Below, piece after piece: positions 50,934 through 59,831 of a stretch of DNA of 64,000 nucleotides. The notes below the pieces were generated by a model. The model was not told the DNA's origin and made no database searches. It was given only the letters and a program-made list of their open reading frames with translations. The position numbers and the translations under genes were made by a program. Within the stretch, counting starts at the first letter, position 1. Every line of letters starts with the position of its first letter. The stretch comes from Butyrivibrio sp. YAB3001 (GTDB lineage Bacteria; Bacillota; Clostridia; Lachnospirales; Lachnospiraceae). The stretch lies in contig NZ_FOKR01000004.1 in NCBI RefSeq assembly GCF_900112195.1, positions 92,114 through 156,113 of the forward strand. Reading direction: 5' to 3'.

Positions 50934-51782
50934 TTATGCATTAAGTAGTTTCTTACTATGCACTTTCAAAATCTGCTGCAACACTTCTCTTTGTTTTTCT
51001 CTTGGAACGACTTCGTCTATAAATCCGCATTCCAGCACCCTCTCAGCCCGTTGAAAGTTACCGGGTAAAACCTGATTCAGTGTTTTTTCGATAACTCTGG
51101 GACCTGCAAAGCCAACCCTTGCTCCAGGCTCTGCCAGAGTAATGTCTCCCTGCATTGCAAAGCTTGCATCTACTCCGCCTGTTGTTGGATTTGTTAAAAG
51201 AACTATGTATAGATTTCCTTTATCGCTATGTCTTTTCACTGCTGCAGAAACTTTGGACATCTGCATAAGAGAGATCATTCCCTCCTGCATTCTTGCGCCT
51301 CCCGAGACAGTCACGCCGATGACAGGAAGGGATTCCTCACTGGCATATTCAAAGAGCCTTGTAATCTTCTCCCCAACAACTGCTCCCATGGAGCCCATCA
51401 TAAAGTTGGCATCCATGGCAAAGATGCAGACCCTTATCCCGCCTATCGTTCCTTCGCCGCAGACAACGCCTTCCTTCTCGCGGCTTTTTTTCATAGCTGC
51501 GTTTAGCTTGTCCTCGTACTCCGGAAAACCAAGTATATTTCTGGATTCCAGATCTGCAAAAAGTTCCACAAAGCTTCTTTTATCGCAAAGCATCAAAGCT
51601 CTCCGCCTGCTTCTTACGCCAAAATAATTGCCGCATTCAGGGCACACAAAGTAGTTTTTCCTCACCTTGGATACCATGAGTTTCTTTTGGCACTTAGGAC
51701 AGGTTATGCGCCTTGAGCGCTGCATGGGGCTGTCACCCTCAAGTTCGTTGTTTGCCTTTAAAAAAAATTTTTTAAACTCCAT
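50934..51782 (-). CDS. accD: Acetyl-CoA carboxylase carboxyltransferase beta
   Basis: 282 residues. The N-terminal Cys4 zinc ribbon is ITCPKCQKKLMVSKVRKNYFVCPECGNYFGV (about 28-58), followed by the crotonase-like fold (VSGGARMQEGMISLMQMSKVSAAV, GGVDASFAMQGDITLAEPGARVGFAGPRVI). The start ATG overlaps the accC stop by one base (TAATG), so it is translationally coupled. Confidence 0.97.
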   Translation of the reverse strand: MEFKKFFLKANNELEGDSPMQRSRRITCPKCQKKLMVSKVRKNYFVCPECGNYFGVRSRRRALMLCDKRSFVELFADLESRNILGFPEYEDKLNAAMKKSREKEGVVCGEGTIGGIRVCIFAMDANFMMGSMGAVVGEKITRLFEYASEESLPVIGVTVSGGARMQEGMISLMQMSKVSAAVKRHSDKGNLYIVLLTNPTTGGVDASFAMQGDITLAEPGARVGFAGPRVIEKTLNQVLPGNFQRAERVLECGFIDEVVPREKQREVLQQILKVHSKKLLNA

Positions 51783-53110
51783 TACAGTACCTTCTGGCAA
51801 ATGCCTGTATCATAATTTCCATTAACGAATGAATTGTTTTCCATAAATTTCATGTGCATATGTCTGTTATTATCAACTCCCACAAGTACAAATTCAGAAA
51901 GGGCGCATTTCATCTTTCTTATGGCTCCTTCTCTTGTGTCTGAGCAGACGATCAGTTTTCCAAGCATGGAATCATAAAATGGTGACACTTCATAGTTCTG
52001 GTAAAGAGCTGAATCAAATCTTACATCCACGCCTCCCGGAATATGTAAAAGACTTATTTTCCCAACTGCAGGTCTGAAGGTCTTTTCATCCTCTGCACAG
52101 ATTCTGCACTCGATGGCATGTCTTTTCCTTGAAACACTCTCCTGAGAAAAAGGAATCTCAACTCCTGCTGCCGTTCTTATCTGCCACTCAACGATATCCA
52201 CACCGCAGACCATCTCTGTTACAGAGTGCTCCACCTGAAGTCTCGTGTTCATCTCCATGAAAAAGAATTCATTTTCCTTTACCAGAAATTCCACAGTGCC
52301 AACAGTGGTATAGCCCACTTTCTCTGCGAGCTTTCTTGCTGCTTCGTACATTTTATCTCTAAGTTCATCACTAAGAGTCGGCGCAGGACATTCCTCGATG
52401 AGCTTTTGATTTTTCCTCTGAACCGAACAGTCTCTATCCCCAAGTACAATTACTTTTCCCTTAATGTCCCCTATTATCTGGACTTCAACATGCTTTACCT
52501 TTTCAAGATATTTTTCCATAAATACCTTGTCGTCGGCAAAAGATATCATGGCTTCTTTTCTGACCTGTTCAAAAAGCGGGATAAGCTCTTCTTTTTTCCT
52601 GACTATCCTGATACCTTTTCCGCCACCGCCGGCTCTTGCCTTGAGTATGACGGGATATCCGATTCTTTCAGCCTCCAGGAGTGCTTTGTCACTATCCTTT
52701 AGAATATCGCTCCCCAGAGTAACAGGCACACCTGCACTTATCGCGATTTCTCTGGCTGTCTCTTTTTGTCCCATTTTTTCCATAACCTGCCATGAAGGGC
52801 CTATGAGCGCTATCCCTATCTCCGCGCACTTTCTGGCAAACTCAGGGTTTTCAGACAACATTCCGTATCCGGGGTGAATTGCCTCTGCTCCCACGCTCTT
52901 AGCAACAGTCAAAATCGCATCCATATTCAGGTAACTGTCTTTTACAAGCGGACCGCCAATACAGTAGCTCTCATCAGCCATTTCCACATGGAGCGAATTT
53001 TCGTCCGCTTCTGAGTATACAGCCACTGTCTCAATCCCCATCTCTTTGCAGGCTCTGATAATCCTTATGGCAACTTCACCCCTGTTTGCAATCAGGATTT
53101 TTGAAAACAT
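51782..53110 (-). CDS. accC: Biotin carboxylase
   Basis: It carboxylates biotin on AccB using ATP and bicarbonate. The 442 residues show FSKILIANRGEVAIRIIRACKEMGI, the ATP-grasp Gly loop KARAGGGGKGIRIV, the metal-binding block EFLVKENEFFFMEMNTRLQVEHSVTE and GVDIVEWQIRTAAG. Length is typical (about 447). It follows fabZ by one base. Confidence 0.98.
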   Translation of the reverse strand: MFSKILIANRGEVAIRIIRACKEMGIETVAVYSEADENSLHVEMADESYCIGGPLVKDSYLNMDAILTVAKSVGAEAIHPGYGMLSENPEFARKCAEIGIALIGPSWQVMEKMGQKETAREIAISAGVPVTLGSDILKDSDKALLEAERIGYPVILKARAGGGGKGIRIVRKKEELIPLFEQVRKEAMISFADDKVFMEKYLEKVKHVEVQIIGDIKGKVIVLGDRDCSVQRKNQKLIEECPAPTLSDELRDKMYEAARKLAEKVGYTTVGTVEFLVKENEFFFMEMNTRLQVEHSVTEMVCGVDIVEWQIRTAAGVEIPFSQESVSRKRHAIECRICAEDEKTFRPAVGKISLLHIPGGVDVRFDSALYQNYEVSPFYDSMLGKLIVCSDTREGAIRKMKCALSEFVLVGVDNNRHMHMKFMENNSFVNGNYDTGICQKVL

Positions 53111-53111
53111 A

Positions 53112-53546
53112 TCATTCTTCCTCTTTGTTTTTTATAATGGCAAAAGAAAAATCGCCGCTCATACACTTTTTTCCATTTACAGTAAGTTCTCCGTGAAGCA
53201 CGTACAACGGATGTCCCGCCTTAAGAATCCTGGTATCAACCCTGATCGTATCTCCCGGAACCACCATCCCTCTGAACCTCACCTTATCAAGTCCTGTATA
53301 GACAGGAAGCACATCACTTTCGCTCATTTTGTCAGCGAACATCATGCAGGCTGACTGAGCCATGATCTCGCACTGGATAACCCCCGGAACCACGGGCTTT
53401 CCCGGAAAGTGTCCCTGCAAAAAGAACTCATCTCCCCTTACAGTGTAGAATCCTGTTGCACTTCCATCTTCATTAAGGACTGCCTCATCAAGCAAAAGCA
53501 TCGGTTCCCTGTGGGGGAGTATTTTCTTTATTTCTTCTCTGTTCAT
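53112..53546 (-). CDS. fabZ: 3-hydroxyacyl-ACP dehydratase
   Basis: 144 residues with the hot-dog fold. It contains LPHREPMLLLDEA, the catalytic His46 in QGHFPGKPVVPGVIQCEIMAQ and Glu60. It dehydrates beta-hydroxyacyl-ACP in each elongation cycle. No fabA-like isomerase is seen in the window, so the route to unsaturated acids is not visible here. Confidence 0.97.
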   Translation of the reverse strand: MNREEIKKILPHREPMLLLDEAVLNEDGSATGFYTVRGDEFFLQGHFPGKPVVPGVIQCEIMAQSACMMFADKMSESDVLPVYTGLDKVRFRGMVVPGDTIRVDTRILKAGHPLYVLHGELTVNGKKCMSGDFSFAIIKNKEEE

Positions 53547-53573
53547 TTTTTCCTCACATCCAATATATGGAAT

Positions 53574-54005
53574 TCAAGTTTTGATTGCATACAACTGCTG
53601 ATTGTACTCCACAAGCTGTCCCGGCTTTACACAGACTTTTGTCACTGTTCCATCTGTGGGAGCCACCACTTCATTTAGCATTTTCATTGCCTCTATAGTG
53701 CAGAGCGCATCTCCCTTTTTGACTTTGTCTCCCTCTTTTACTGCTTCTCTTTCTCCTGAAAGTTCACCAAAGATTCCAAGAAGCGGCGCTTTTACTGCTA
53801 TTCCATCATCCTCGTTTTTTTCTTCTATCTCTTCTGTACCGGAAATAGATTCTGTTTTAGAGGAAGCCGGAATAACTGCCTGCAGCTGATTTACTGCTGC
53901 CGAGGTTTCTTTTTTTAAGACAAGAGAAAAGTTTCCCTCCTGTATAGACAGTTCCGAAAGATTAAGTTTTAGAAAAAGATCTCCGTACTCTTTTAGTGAA
54001 TTCAT
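53574..54005 (-). CDS. accB: Biotin carboxyl carrier protein
   Basis: 143 residues: an N-terminal helical part, an acidic linker (about 50-70) and the C-terminal biotinyl domain with Lys108 in CTIEAMKMLNEV as the biotin site, closed by DGTVTKVCVKPGQLVEYNQQLYAI. Four bases separate it from fabF. Confidence 0.97.
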   Translation of the reverse strand: MNSLKEYGDLFLKLNLSELSIQEGNFSLVLKKETSAAVNQLQAVIPASSKTESISGTEEIEEKNEDDGIAVKAPLLGIFGELSGEREAVKEGDKVKKGDALCTIEAMKMLNEVVAPTDGTVTKVCVKPGQLVEYNQQLYAIKT

Positions 54006-54009
54006 AATT

Positions 54010-55248
54010 TTATGCCTCGTACTTTTTAAATGCTATACATGCATTGTGTCCGCCAAAACCAAGTGAAGTGCTTATTGCGTAGTTTATAGCTACTTTTTCA
54101 GCTTTATTTGGAGTGTAGTTAAGATCACATTCTTCGTCTTTTTCCTTGTAACCGATGGTAGGTGGAATGATTCCTTCTTCAAGGGCCTTAACTGAAGCTA
54201 TTGCCTCTACTGCGCCTGTTGCTCCCATCATATGGCCGGTCATGGATTTGGTTGAGCTGATATGAAGGTCATAGGCCTTATCGCCAAAAACAGTCTTAAG
54301 CGCTTTGGTCTCCATCGCATCATTTAAGTGAGTTCCGGTTCCGTGGGCATTTACATAAAGCGTCCTGCAATCTGATACACCTGCTTCCTCGGTGGCATTT
54401 TTGATTGCTCTTACAGCGCCATCTCCCTCGGGATCCGGAGCTGTAATATGATAAGCATCTGAAGTATTGCCGTATCCCACAACTTCTGCATAAATTCTAG
54501 CATTTCTTTTAACTGCGTGTTCATACTCCTCAAGGATGAGCATTCCTGCTCCTTCTCCCATTACAAACCCGCCTCTTCTCTTATCAAAAGGGATGCTTCC
54601 ATCCTCAGGGTTATCCGTCAGATTAAGGGCCTGACAATTGATGAATCCCGCCATTGCAAGTTCATTTATTGATGCCTCCGAACCTCCTGCAATAATCGCA
54701 TCAGCATATCCATGCTTGATGGTTCTGTATGCTTCACCGATGGTATGAGTTGATGTGGCACAGGCTGTCACAACAGGAAGTGTTGGTCCCTTTGCGCCGA
54801 ACTTAATCGAAACAGAACCTGCTGCCATGTTGCTTATCATCATGGGTACAAAGAACGGTGAAACCATCTCCGGTCCTTTTTCCATAAGTTTTTTTGTCTC
54901 ACGGAGTGTAGTACTGATTCCTCCGATTCCTGAACCTATATAAACGCCAAATCGTGTCTTATCAAGCTCCGATTCAAGTATCTTGCTATCCTCGACTGCC
55001 TCTTTTGCTGCTGCCATTGCATACTGCATAAAAAGATCTGACTTTCTTATTTCCTGCATGGTATCGTAGTATTTCTTCGGCTCAAAATCTTTTACCTCTG
55101 CATCAAGTGATACCTTAAGGTTCGATGCATCAAATCTCTTTATTGTGTCTATCCCGCAAATTCCGTCCTTTAAGCTATTCCAAAAGCTGTCAAGGTCATT
55201 GCCGACTGGTGATATTACTCCCATTCCAGTAACAACTACTCTATACAT
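54010..55248 (-). CDS. fabF: 3-oxoacyl-ACP synthase II
   Basis: The condensing enzyme that adds malonyl units. 412 residues, starting MYRVVVTGMGVISPVGNDL; the ATG at 55248 overlaps fabG by eight bases and has GGAGGA before it. Active-site Cys163 is in VTACATSTHTIG, and the two catalytic His are in YVNAHGTGTHLND and STKSMTGHMMGATG. Length is typical. Confidence 0.97.
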   Translation of the reverse strand: MYRVVVTGMGVISPVGNDLDSFWNSLKDGICGIDTIKRFDASNLKVSLDAEVKDFEPKKYYDTMQEIRKSDLFMQYAMAAAKEAVEDSKILESELDKTRFGVYIGSGIGGISTTLRETKKLMEKGPEMVSPFFVPMMISNMAAGSVSIKFGAKGPTLPVVTACATSTHTIGEAYRTIKHGYADAIIAGGSEASINELAMAGFINCQALNLTDNPEDGSIPFDKRRGGFVMGEGAGMLILEEYEHAVKRNARIYAEVVGYGNTSDAYHITAPDPEGDGAVRAIKNATEEAGVSDCRTLYVNAHGTGTHLNDAMETKALKTVFGDKAYDLHISSTKSMTGHMMGATGAVEAIASVKALEEGIIPPTIGYKEKDEECDLNYTPNKAEKVAINYAISTSLGFGGHNACIAFKKYEA

Positions 55249-55981
55249 ACATTCCTCCATCTACCTTGATTATTTCCCCTGTAATATATCCTGAACTATC
55301 ACTTGCAAGAAAAAGAGCCAGGTTTGCCACATCCTCTGTTTTCCCCAATCTGCAAAGTGGTATGTTTGATGATATTTCTTTTTTTGCTTCTTCTGACAGT
55401 TTGTCTGTCATATCAGTTTCAATGTACCCCGGCGCAATTGCATTGCATCTGATGTTCTTTCGTCCGTATTCCTTTGCAACTGACTTGGTAAATCCGACAA
55501 TTCCCGCCTTTGAGGCTGCATAATTTGTCTGACCTTTATTTCCCATAAGTCCCACAACAGAACTTATATTGATAACATTTCCATTTCTGTTTTTTACAAA
55601 ATTTCTGATAAATGCCCTTGTCATAAACATCGTGCCTTTCAGATTTATGTCTATGACATCGTCGATATCCATGACGCTAAGGCTTGGGAGAAGGTTATCC
55701 TTCGTTACCCCTGCGTTATTCACAAGAACATCAATCTTTGTAAAATCAGCAAGTATTTTTTCTTTTATTGCTTCAACTGCTTCAGCTTCTCTGATATTGC
55801 AGGCATAAAGCCTTACATCGGTTCCATATTGTTTTAGTTCTTCTATTGTTTTTAATGCTTCTTCGCTTTCTCTTGTCGCAACTATGGCAAGATTAGCTCC
55901 GTTTTCTGCATACTTTGTCGCTATCGCCTTGCCTATGCCTCTACTTCCGCCGGTGATAACGGCTGTTTTTCCCCTTAACAT
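55241..55981 (-). CDS. fabG: 3-oxoacyl-ACP reductase
   Basis: NADPH-dependent short-chain dehydrogenase, 246 residues: TGGSRGIGKAIA (cofactor loop), LVNNAGVTKDNLL, catalytic Ser141, Tyr154 and Lys158 (INISSVVGLMGNKGQTNYAASKAG) and GYIETDMTDKL. It overlaps fabD by seven and fabF by eight bases, so translation of the three is coupled. Confidence 0.98.
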   Translation of the reverse strand: MLRGKTAVITGGSRGIGKAIATKYAENGANLAIVATRESEEALKTIEELKQYGTDVRLYACNIREAEAVEAIKEKILADFTKIDVLVNNAGVTKDNLLPSLSVMDIDDVIDINLKGTMFMTRAFIRNFVKNRNGNVINISSVVGLMGNKGQTNYAASKAGIVGFTKSVAKEYGRKNIRCNAIAPGYIETDMTDKLSEEAKKEISSNIPLCRLGKTEDVANLALFLASDSSGYITGEIIKVDGGMYV

Positions 55982-56910
55982 GCGTTTTCAAACTCCCTGA
56001 CTGTGCTGCCTAATGATTCAATATCGCTTACATTTAGTATCTTTGCGCCTTTTACAGTTCTTTTTACAAATCCTGAAAGTGTCTTTCCCGGGCCACATTC
56101 AACAAATGTATCTATCTGCATTTTTTCCATGTTTGTCAGAATGTCTTCCCATTTCACGCTGTTTGAGACCTGCGCTGAAAAGATGTCGATTATCTCATCT
56201 TCTTTTTCCGGATACATCTGAGCTGTTTTGTTTGAAAAAAGTGGAAGCTGCGGCGCTTTTACCTGGTACTTGTCGCTTTCTTTCAGCTCTTTTTTTAGCT
56301 TATCGGAGGTTTCTTCCATGTACGGTGTATGAAACGGTCCTCCTACAGACAGTTGAATAAATCTGACCTTCTTTTCTGTTAAAAGAGCTTTAAGTTTTTC
56401 GATATTCTCTTCTTTTCCCGAAACCACTATCTGTCCCGGGCAGTTGTAATTAACAAGATATGTTCCTGTTTCTTTTCCCAGCAAAGCAAGTTCATCCCTG
56501 TCCATTTTAAGGACTGCTATCATGGCTCCTGCATTTTGTGTTGCTGCCTTATGCATCAGCTCTCCTCTAAGGCACACAAGCTTAAATGCCTCCTGAAAAG
56601 AAAGGACTCCTGAAAAATAGAGTGCGACCACTTCTCCAAGTGAAAAGCCTGCAACTGCATCGGGTTCTATTCCCTGCTTTTTGAGTGCGATCGCGCCTGC
56701 AAGGTCTGCCAGAAAGAGGCAGGGCTGTGTGTTATTGGTTTGTTTTAGCTCATCCTCGGTGCCGGCAAACATCTGGGCTAGTGTGCCGGGCCGTAGCTTT
56801 TCTGCCTGATTAAATAGTGTTTGTACTTCAGGAATGTTTTCATATAAATCTTTTGCCATACCAGGATACTGACTTCCCTGACCGGCAAACAGAAATGCGG
56901 TTTTTCCCAT
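55975..56910 (-). CDS. fabD: Malonyl-CoA:ACP transacylase
   Basis: 311 residues: MGKTAFLFAGQGSQYPGM, nucleophile Ser90 in AVAGFSLGEVVAL and the catalytic His in SVGGPFHTPYM. The residue before the nucleophile is Phe where GHSLGE has His; His is usual, but this position is not the catalytic one. AGGAGGAG lies five bases before the start. A 532-nt gap filled by repeats separates it from fabK. Confidence 0.95.
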   Translation of the reverse strand: MGKTAFLFAGQGSQYPGMAKDLYENIPEVQTLFNQAEKLRPGTLAQMFAGTEDELKQTNNTQPCLFLADLAGAIALKKQGIEPDAVAGFSLGEVVALYFSGVLSFQEAFKLVCLRGELMHKAATQNAGAMIAVLKMDRDELALLGKETGTYLVNYNCPGQIVVSGKEENIEKLKALLTEKKVRFIQLSVGGPFHTPYMEETSDKLKKELKESDKYQVKAPQLPLFSNKTAQMYPEKEDEIIDIFSAQVSNSVKWEDILTNMEKMQIDTFVECGPGKTLSGFVKRTVKGAKILNVSDIESLGSTVREFENAC

Positions 56911-56995
56911 ATTCTCCTCCTGTGGTGTTGATTTGCTACAGATTTGATTACCGACAGTGGTACATGAACGTAGAAATGTTTGTGTTCGTCTGTCC

Positions 56996-57176
56996 CCTCA
57001 GTGCAGGAATGAAAAAATGCTTGTGTTCGTCTGCGCGGTGATTTCCTATATTTCGAAAGCAAATGGATGTCTCCTCTCAACGCTGTTCGAAACAGTCGAC
57101 ATCCATTTGTTTTCTTAATATGGAAATCATCCTGCTCGTCCGAGAACTGCGCATTTTTACATTCCCTACACTGAGG
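56996..57176. repeat. Dispersed hairpin element, copy 1 (between fabK and fabD)
   Basis: An imperfect 181-bp inverted repeat. Its ends CCTCAGTG (56996) and CACTGAGG (57169-57176) are complementary; inward, TGATTTCC (57039-57046) pairs with GGAAATCA (57122-57129), and AAATGGATGTC (57061-57071) with GACATCCATTT (57098-57108). The 140-bp core differs from copy 2 (59680-59821) at about 15 positions by eye. The remaining gap, 57177-57442, holds degenerate pieces of the same material: CATTCCTGCACTGA (57281-57294) is the reverse complement of 56998-57011, and TATAGCGGAGTG (57208) recurs near 4106. No transposase frame is present. Confidence 0.9.
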
Positions 57177-57442
57177 TTCACATACATCAACATACCCTGC
57201 GCATCTATAGCGGAGTGTTTTGCTTTAATAGGAATCCCGGCAATAATTCTAAAACACTTGTTAGTGTATATTCATTTTTGCATTCCTGCACTGAAATACA
57301 CATATGCCTAAGCCTAATTTGCATTCATATCCGAATGCTTTTATTTCATAGAGTATTCAGAGCAATTTTCTATCTAATGGGTAAATTTTTAATATTCATA
57401 TAAACAAGTAGTTAGAAAAAAATGCTCTTAATTTTCATGTAG

Positions 57443-58387
57443 TCAGCTGACTTTAATAGATTGGTTGAGGAGGGCGGCGGCGCCGGAGCAGATTTGCGTT
57501 ATGATTTCTTCGCAGGTGTTTTCTGTGTTGACGAGGCCTGCGATCTGGCCGCACATGCATGAGCCGTAGCGAACATCTCCTTCTATTGCTGCACGGCGAA
57601 GGGCGCCTGCTCCCATTTTTTCAAGTTCTTCCGGTGTTGTTCCGGGAGTGTTTTCTTTCTCTGTAAACTCTCTGGTCATGCGGTTTTTAAGGGCTCTTAC
57701 CGGGTGACCAAGGGATTTTCCTGTTACGATGGTGTCTCTGTCTTTTGCCTTTAATACTTTTTCTTTATAGTTGGCATGAACATTACATTCTTTTGCTGTA
57801 AGGAATCTTGTCCCCATCTGAACTGCCTTAGCACCGAGCATGAAAGCTGCTGCCATTCCTCTTGCATCTGCTATTCCTCCGGCTGCTATTACAGGAATAT
57901 TAACCGCATCGACAACCTGTGGAACAAGTGCCATAGTTGTGGTATCTCCTACATGTCCGCCAGACTCACAGCCCTCTGCCACAACTGCACACGCGCCCAT
58001 GCGCTCAACCATTACTGCCAGTGGTACACTTGCAACAACGCAGATAACTTTTACTCCTGCATCAAGAAGTTTTTTCATATATGCAGCAGGATTTCCGGCG
58101 CCTGTTGTCACAACTTTTATATGTTCCTGACATACCACATCTACTGTTTCTTCGATAAATGGGCTCATTAGCATGAGATTTACGCCAAATGGTTTGTTGG
58201 TGAGCTCTTTAGCTCTTTTTATCTGTTGTCTGAGCTGCTCCCCATTTGAATTCATCGCTGCAATTATTCCAAGTCCCCCTGCATTTGAAACCGCTGCTGC
58301 CAGCTCGCCATCAGCAATCCATGCCATGCCGCCCTGAAATACCGGGTATTCGATACCCAGCATTTCACATATCTCATTTTTTCCCAT
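57443..58387 (-). CDS. fabK: Enoyl-ACP reductase II, FMN-dependent
   Basis: The last step of each elongation cycle. 314 residues of the nitronate-monooxygenase-like TIM-barrel fold: YPVFQGGMAWIADGELAAAVSNAGGLGIIAA, VVAEGCESGGHVGD (FMN phosphate site), VPVIAAGGIADARGMAAAFMLGAKAVQMGTRFL. Its place between acpP and fabD identifies it as FabK and not a nitronate monooxygenase. It implies natural resistance to FabI-directed inhibitors, a general property of FabK organisms. Confidence 0.93.
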   Translation of the reverse strand: MGKNEICEMLGIEYPVFQGGMAWIADGELAAAVSNAGGLGIIAAMNSNGEQLRQQIKRAKELTNKPFGVNLMLMSPFIEETVDVVCQEHIKVVTTGAGNPAAYMKKLLDAGVKVICVVASVPLAVMVERMGACAVVAEGCESGGHVGDTTTMALVPQVVDAVNIPVIAAGGIADARGMAAAFMLGAKAVQMGTRFLTAKECNVHANYKEKVLKAKDRDTIVTGKSLGHPVRALKNRMTREFTEKENTPGTTPEELEKMGAGALRRAAIEGDVRYGSCMCGQIAGLVNTENTCEEIITQICSGAAALLNQSIKVS

Positions 58388-58402
58388 ATCATCCTCTATT
58401 TT

Positions 58403-58645
58403 TCAGGCTGTTGCCTGGTCTGCACTCTGATTTTCAATAAGCTCTACAAGGCTGTCAATTGTTGTAATGTTCTGAGAAAGCTGAACTTCGCAATCAAGTT
58501 CTTCCTGCATCTGCATAACAAGTTCCATGATATCAAGTGAATCAAGACCGATCTCTTTGAATGTGCTTGCTCCGCTCAACTCGCTTTCGTCCTTATCAAG
58601 ATACTCTGCTATTATTCTGATAATTGTTCCCTTTACATCCTTCAT
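58403..58645 (-). CDS. acpP: Acyl carrier protein of fatty-acid synthesis
   Basis: 80 residues: MKDVKGTIIRIIAEYLDKDESELSGASTFKEIGLDSLDIMELVMQMQEEL with Ser36 as phosphopantetheine site. It is the first gene of the operon, with AAGGAGG before its start and the MerR-type promoter about 45-70 bases above the ATG. Confidence 0.96.
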   Translation of the reverse strand: MKDVKGTIIRIIAEYLDKDESELSGASTFKEIGLDSLDIMELVMQMQEELDCEVQLSQNITTIDSLVELIENQSADQATA

Positions 58646-58687
58646 TTTTCTGCCTCCTTTTGGCTTGCGATTTTACTTTTCTTTGTT

Positions 58688-58718
58688 ACAATAATCTTGG
58701 GGGTAGCCCCCAAGTCAA
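58688..58718 (-). promoter_or_regulatory. fab operon promoter with MerR-type 19-bp spacer and dyad
   Basis: On the minus strand the -35 TTGACT (58718-58713) and -10 TATTGT (58693-58688) are separated by 19 bases, two more than the sigma-A optimum. The spacer is filled by CTTGGGGG-TAG-CCCCCAAG (58696-58714 on the plus strand), a perfect 8-bp dyad. MerR-family proteins bind such dyads between overlong spacers and twist the DNA to activate. The MerR gene starts about 100 bases away on the other strand. Confidence 0.85.
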
Positions 58719-58817
58719 TAACTTTTCGTATATTTTTTTATGTTTCATAGGAATGTTCGGAACAGCCCGTGACATTACTTTTGACCTTTACATAATTTCA
58801 ATCAACGGAGCCTTATT

Positions 58818-59663
58818 ATGAATTTATTCGGAAAAATAAAAGATTCTGCAGATGAGTACACCTTTAGTGTCAGTCAGTTTGCCAAACTTTGCGGTACAAC
58901 AAGGGATACTCTAAGACATTACTATGAAGAAGGGATAATTGTTCCCAAAGTGGATCCTGAAAACGGCTATCATTACTACTCAGCCTCACAGATTACTTCT
59001 TTTTACTTTATAAGCACCATGCGTCAGGCTGGCTGCTCAATCAAAGAGATAAATGAACTTATTCATAACTCAACAAAGGAAGGGATTAAGAAGCTTGGAA
59101 ATGCAAAGATTTTAGAATTGCAGAATGAGCTTGTTATCATAAATAAAAAGATAAATTCTCTCAAAATGGGAATGTGGATTCTTGAAAACTTTGATAAGCA
59201 CGCGCCGGGAGTTCCTTTTCTCTTAGACATACCTTCTATAAGCATCATCAGAACTCCTGTCACTGTTAAAGATAATGCCCATCACACAGCCGATATCGCT
59301 GCAGACATATCAAGGCACCTTGCTGTTTCAGCTGCTGATGGAAGTCTTTCATCTTTTCCTTCCGGAGTTACTATTGCCTATGAAGATCTTCTAAAAAAGA
59401 ATTACGTCTACAACAATGTTGTGAGTCTTTCACTTCAGCCATCTGAGCTTCCTAATTCTATAACATACCCGGCGTGCAAAGCTCTTTGCTGTCACCATGA
59501 AAGTCGCTCACAGGACATCGACAAGTCGTATAAAAAAATTCTTTCCTACATAAAAAAGAATGATCTAAAGGTCTGCTCTGACCTCTACATCATAAGTCTC
59601 ATAAATCTCTATCAAAAAAATGAGCACACGTACTACAAGTATCTTTTTATCTGCGTTGAATGA
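58818..59663 (+). CDS. MerR-family regulator divergent from the fab operon
   Basis: A 281-residue regulator. The N-terminal winged helix (about 15-85) reads FSVSQFAKLCGTTRDTLRHYYEEGIIVPKVDPENGYHYYSASQITSFYFISTMRQAGCSIKEI, then a dimerisation helix (about 95-130), then an effector-like domain of about 150 residues with no recognised ligand motif. The size and C-terminal form are like BmrR/GyrI-type activators that bind small lipophilic molecules. GGAG lies seven bases before the ATG. It faces the acpP promoter, so it likely controls the fab operon in response to an acyl or membrane signal; that is inference. Confidence 0.88.
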   Translation: MNLFGKIKDSADEYTFSVSQFAKLCGTTRDTLRHYYEEGIIVPKVDPENGYHYYSASQITSFYFISTMRQAGCSIKEINELIHNSTKEGIKKLGNAKILELQNELVIINKKINSLKMGMWILENFDKHAPGVPFLLDIPSISIIRTPVTVKDNAHHTADIAADISRHLAVSAADGSLSSFPSGVTIAYEDLLKKNYVYNNVVSLSLQPSELPNSITYPACKALCCHHESRSQDIDKSYKKILSYIKKNDLKVCSDLYIISLINLYQKNEHTYYKYLFICVE

Positions 59664-59665
59664 TC

Positions 59666-59831
59666 GTATGAGCATAGAAATACTTGTTTTCGTCTGCGCA
59701 GTGATTTACATTATTTCGTAAGCAAATGGATGTCTCCTCTCAGCGCTGTTCGAAACAGTCGCCATCCATTTGCTTTCTCAATCTGTAAATCATCTTGCTC
59801 GTCCGAGAACTGCACATTTCTATGCTCATAC
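59666..59831. repeat. Dispersed hairpin element, copy 2 (after the merR gene)
   Basis: A 166-bp imperfect inverted repeat. Perfect 16-base ends GTATGAGCATAGAAAT (59666-59681) and ATTTCTATGCTCATAC (59816-59831) enclose paired TGATTTAC/GTAAATCA (59702-59709 with 59785-59792), AAGCAAATGG/CCATTTGCTT and a central CTGTTCGAAACAG. It starts three bases after the merR stop codon. Compared with copy 1, the stem pair C57045-G57123 has become A59708-T59786, a compensatory change. No gene lies in it. Confidence 0.92.

Noticed and set aside
56996..59831. Hairpin elements as insertion sequences
   Set aside because: No transposase frame lies inside or between them, and flanking direct duplications were not evident. 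They were therefore recorded as repeats.
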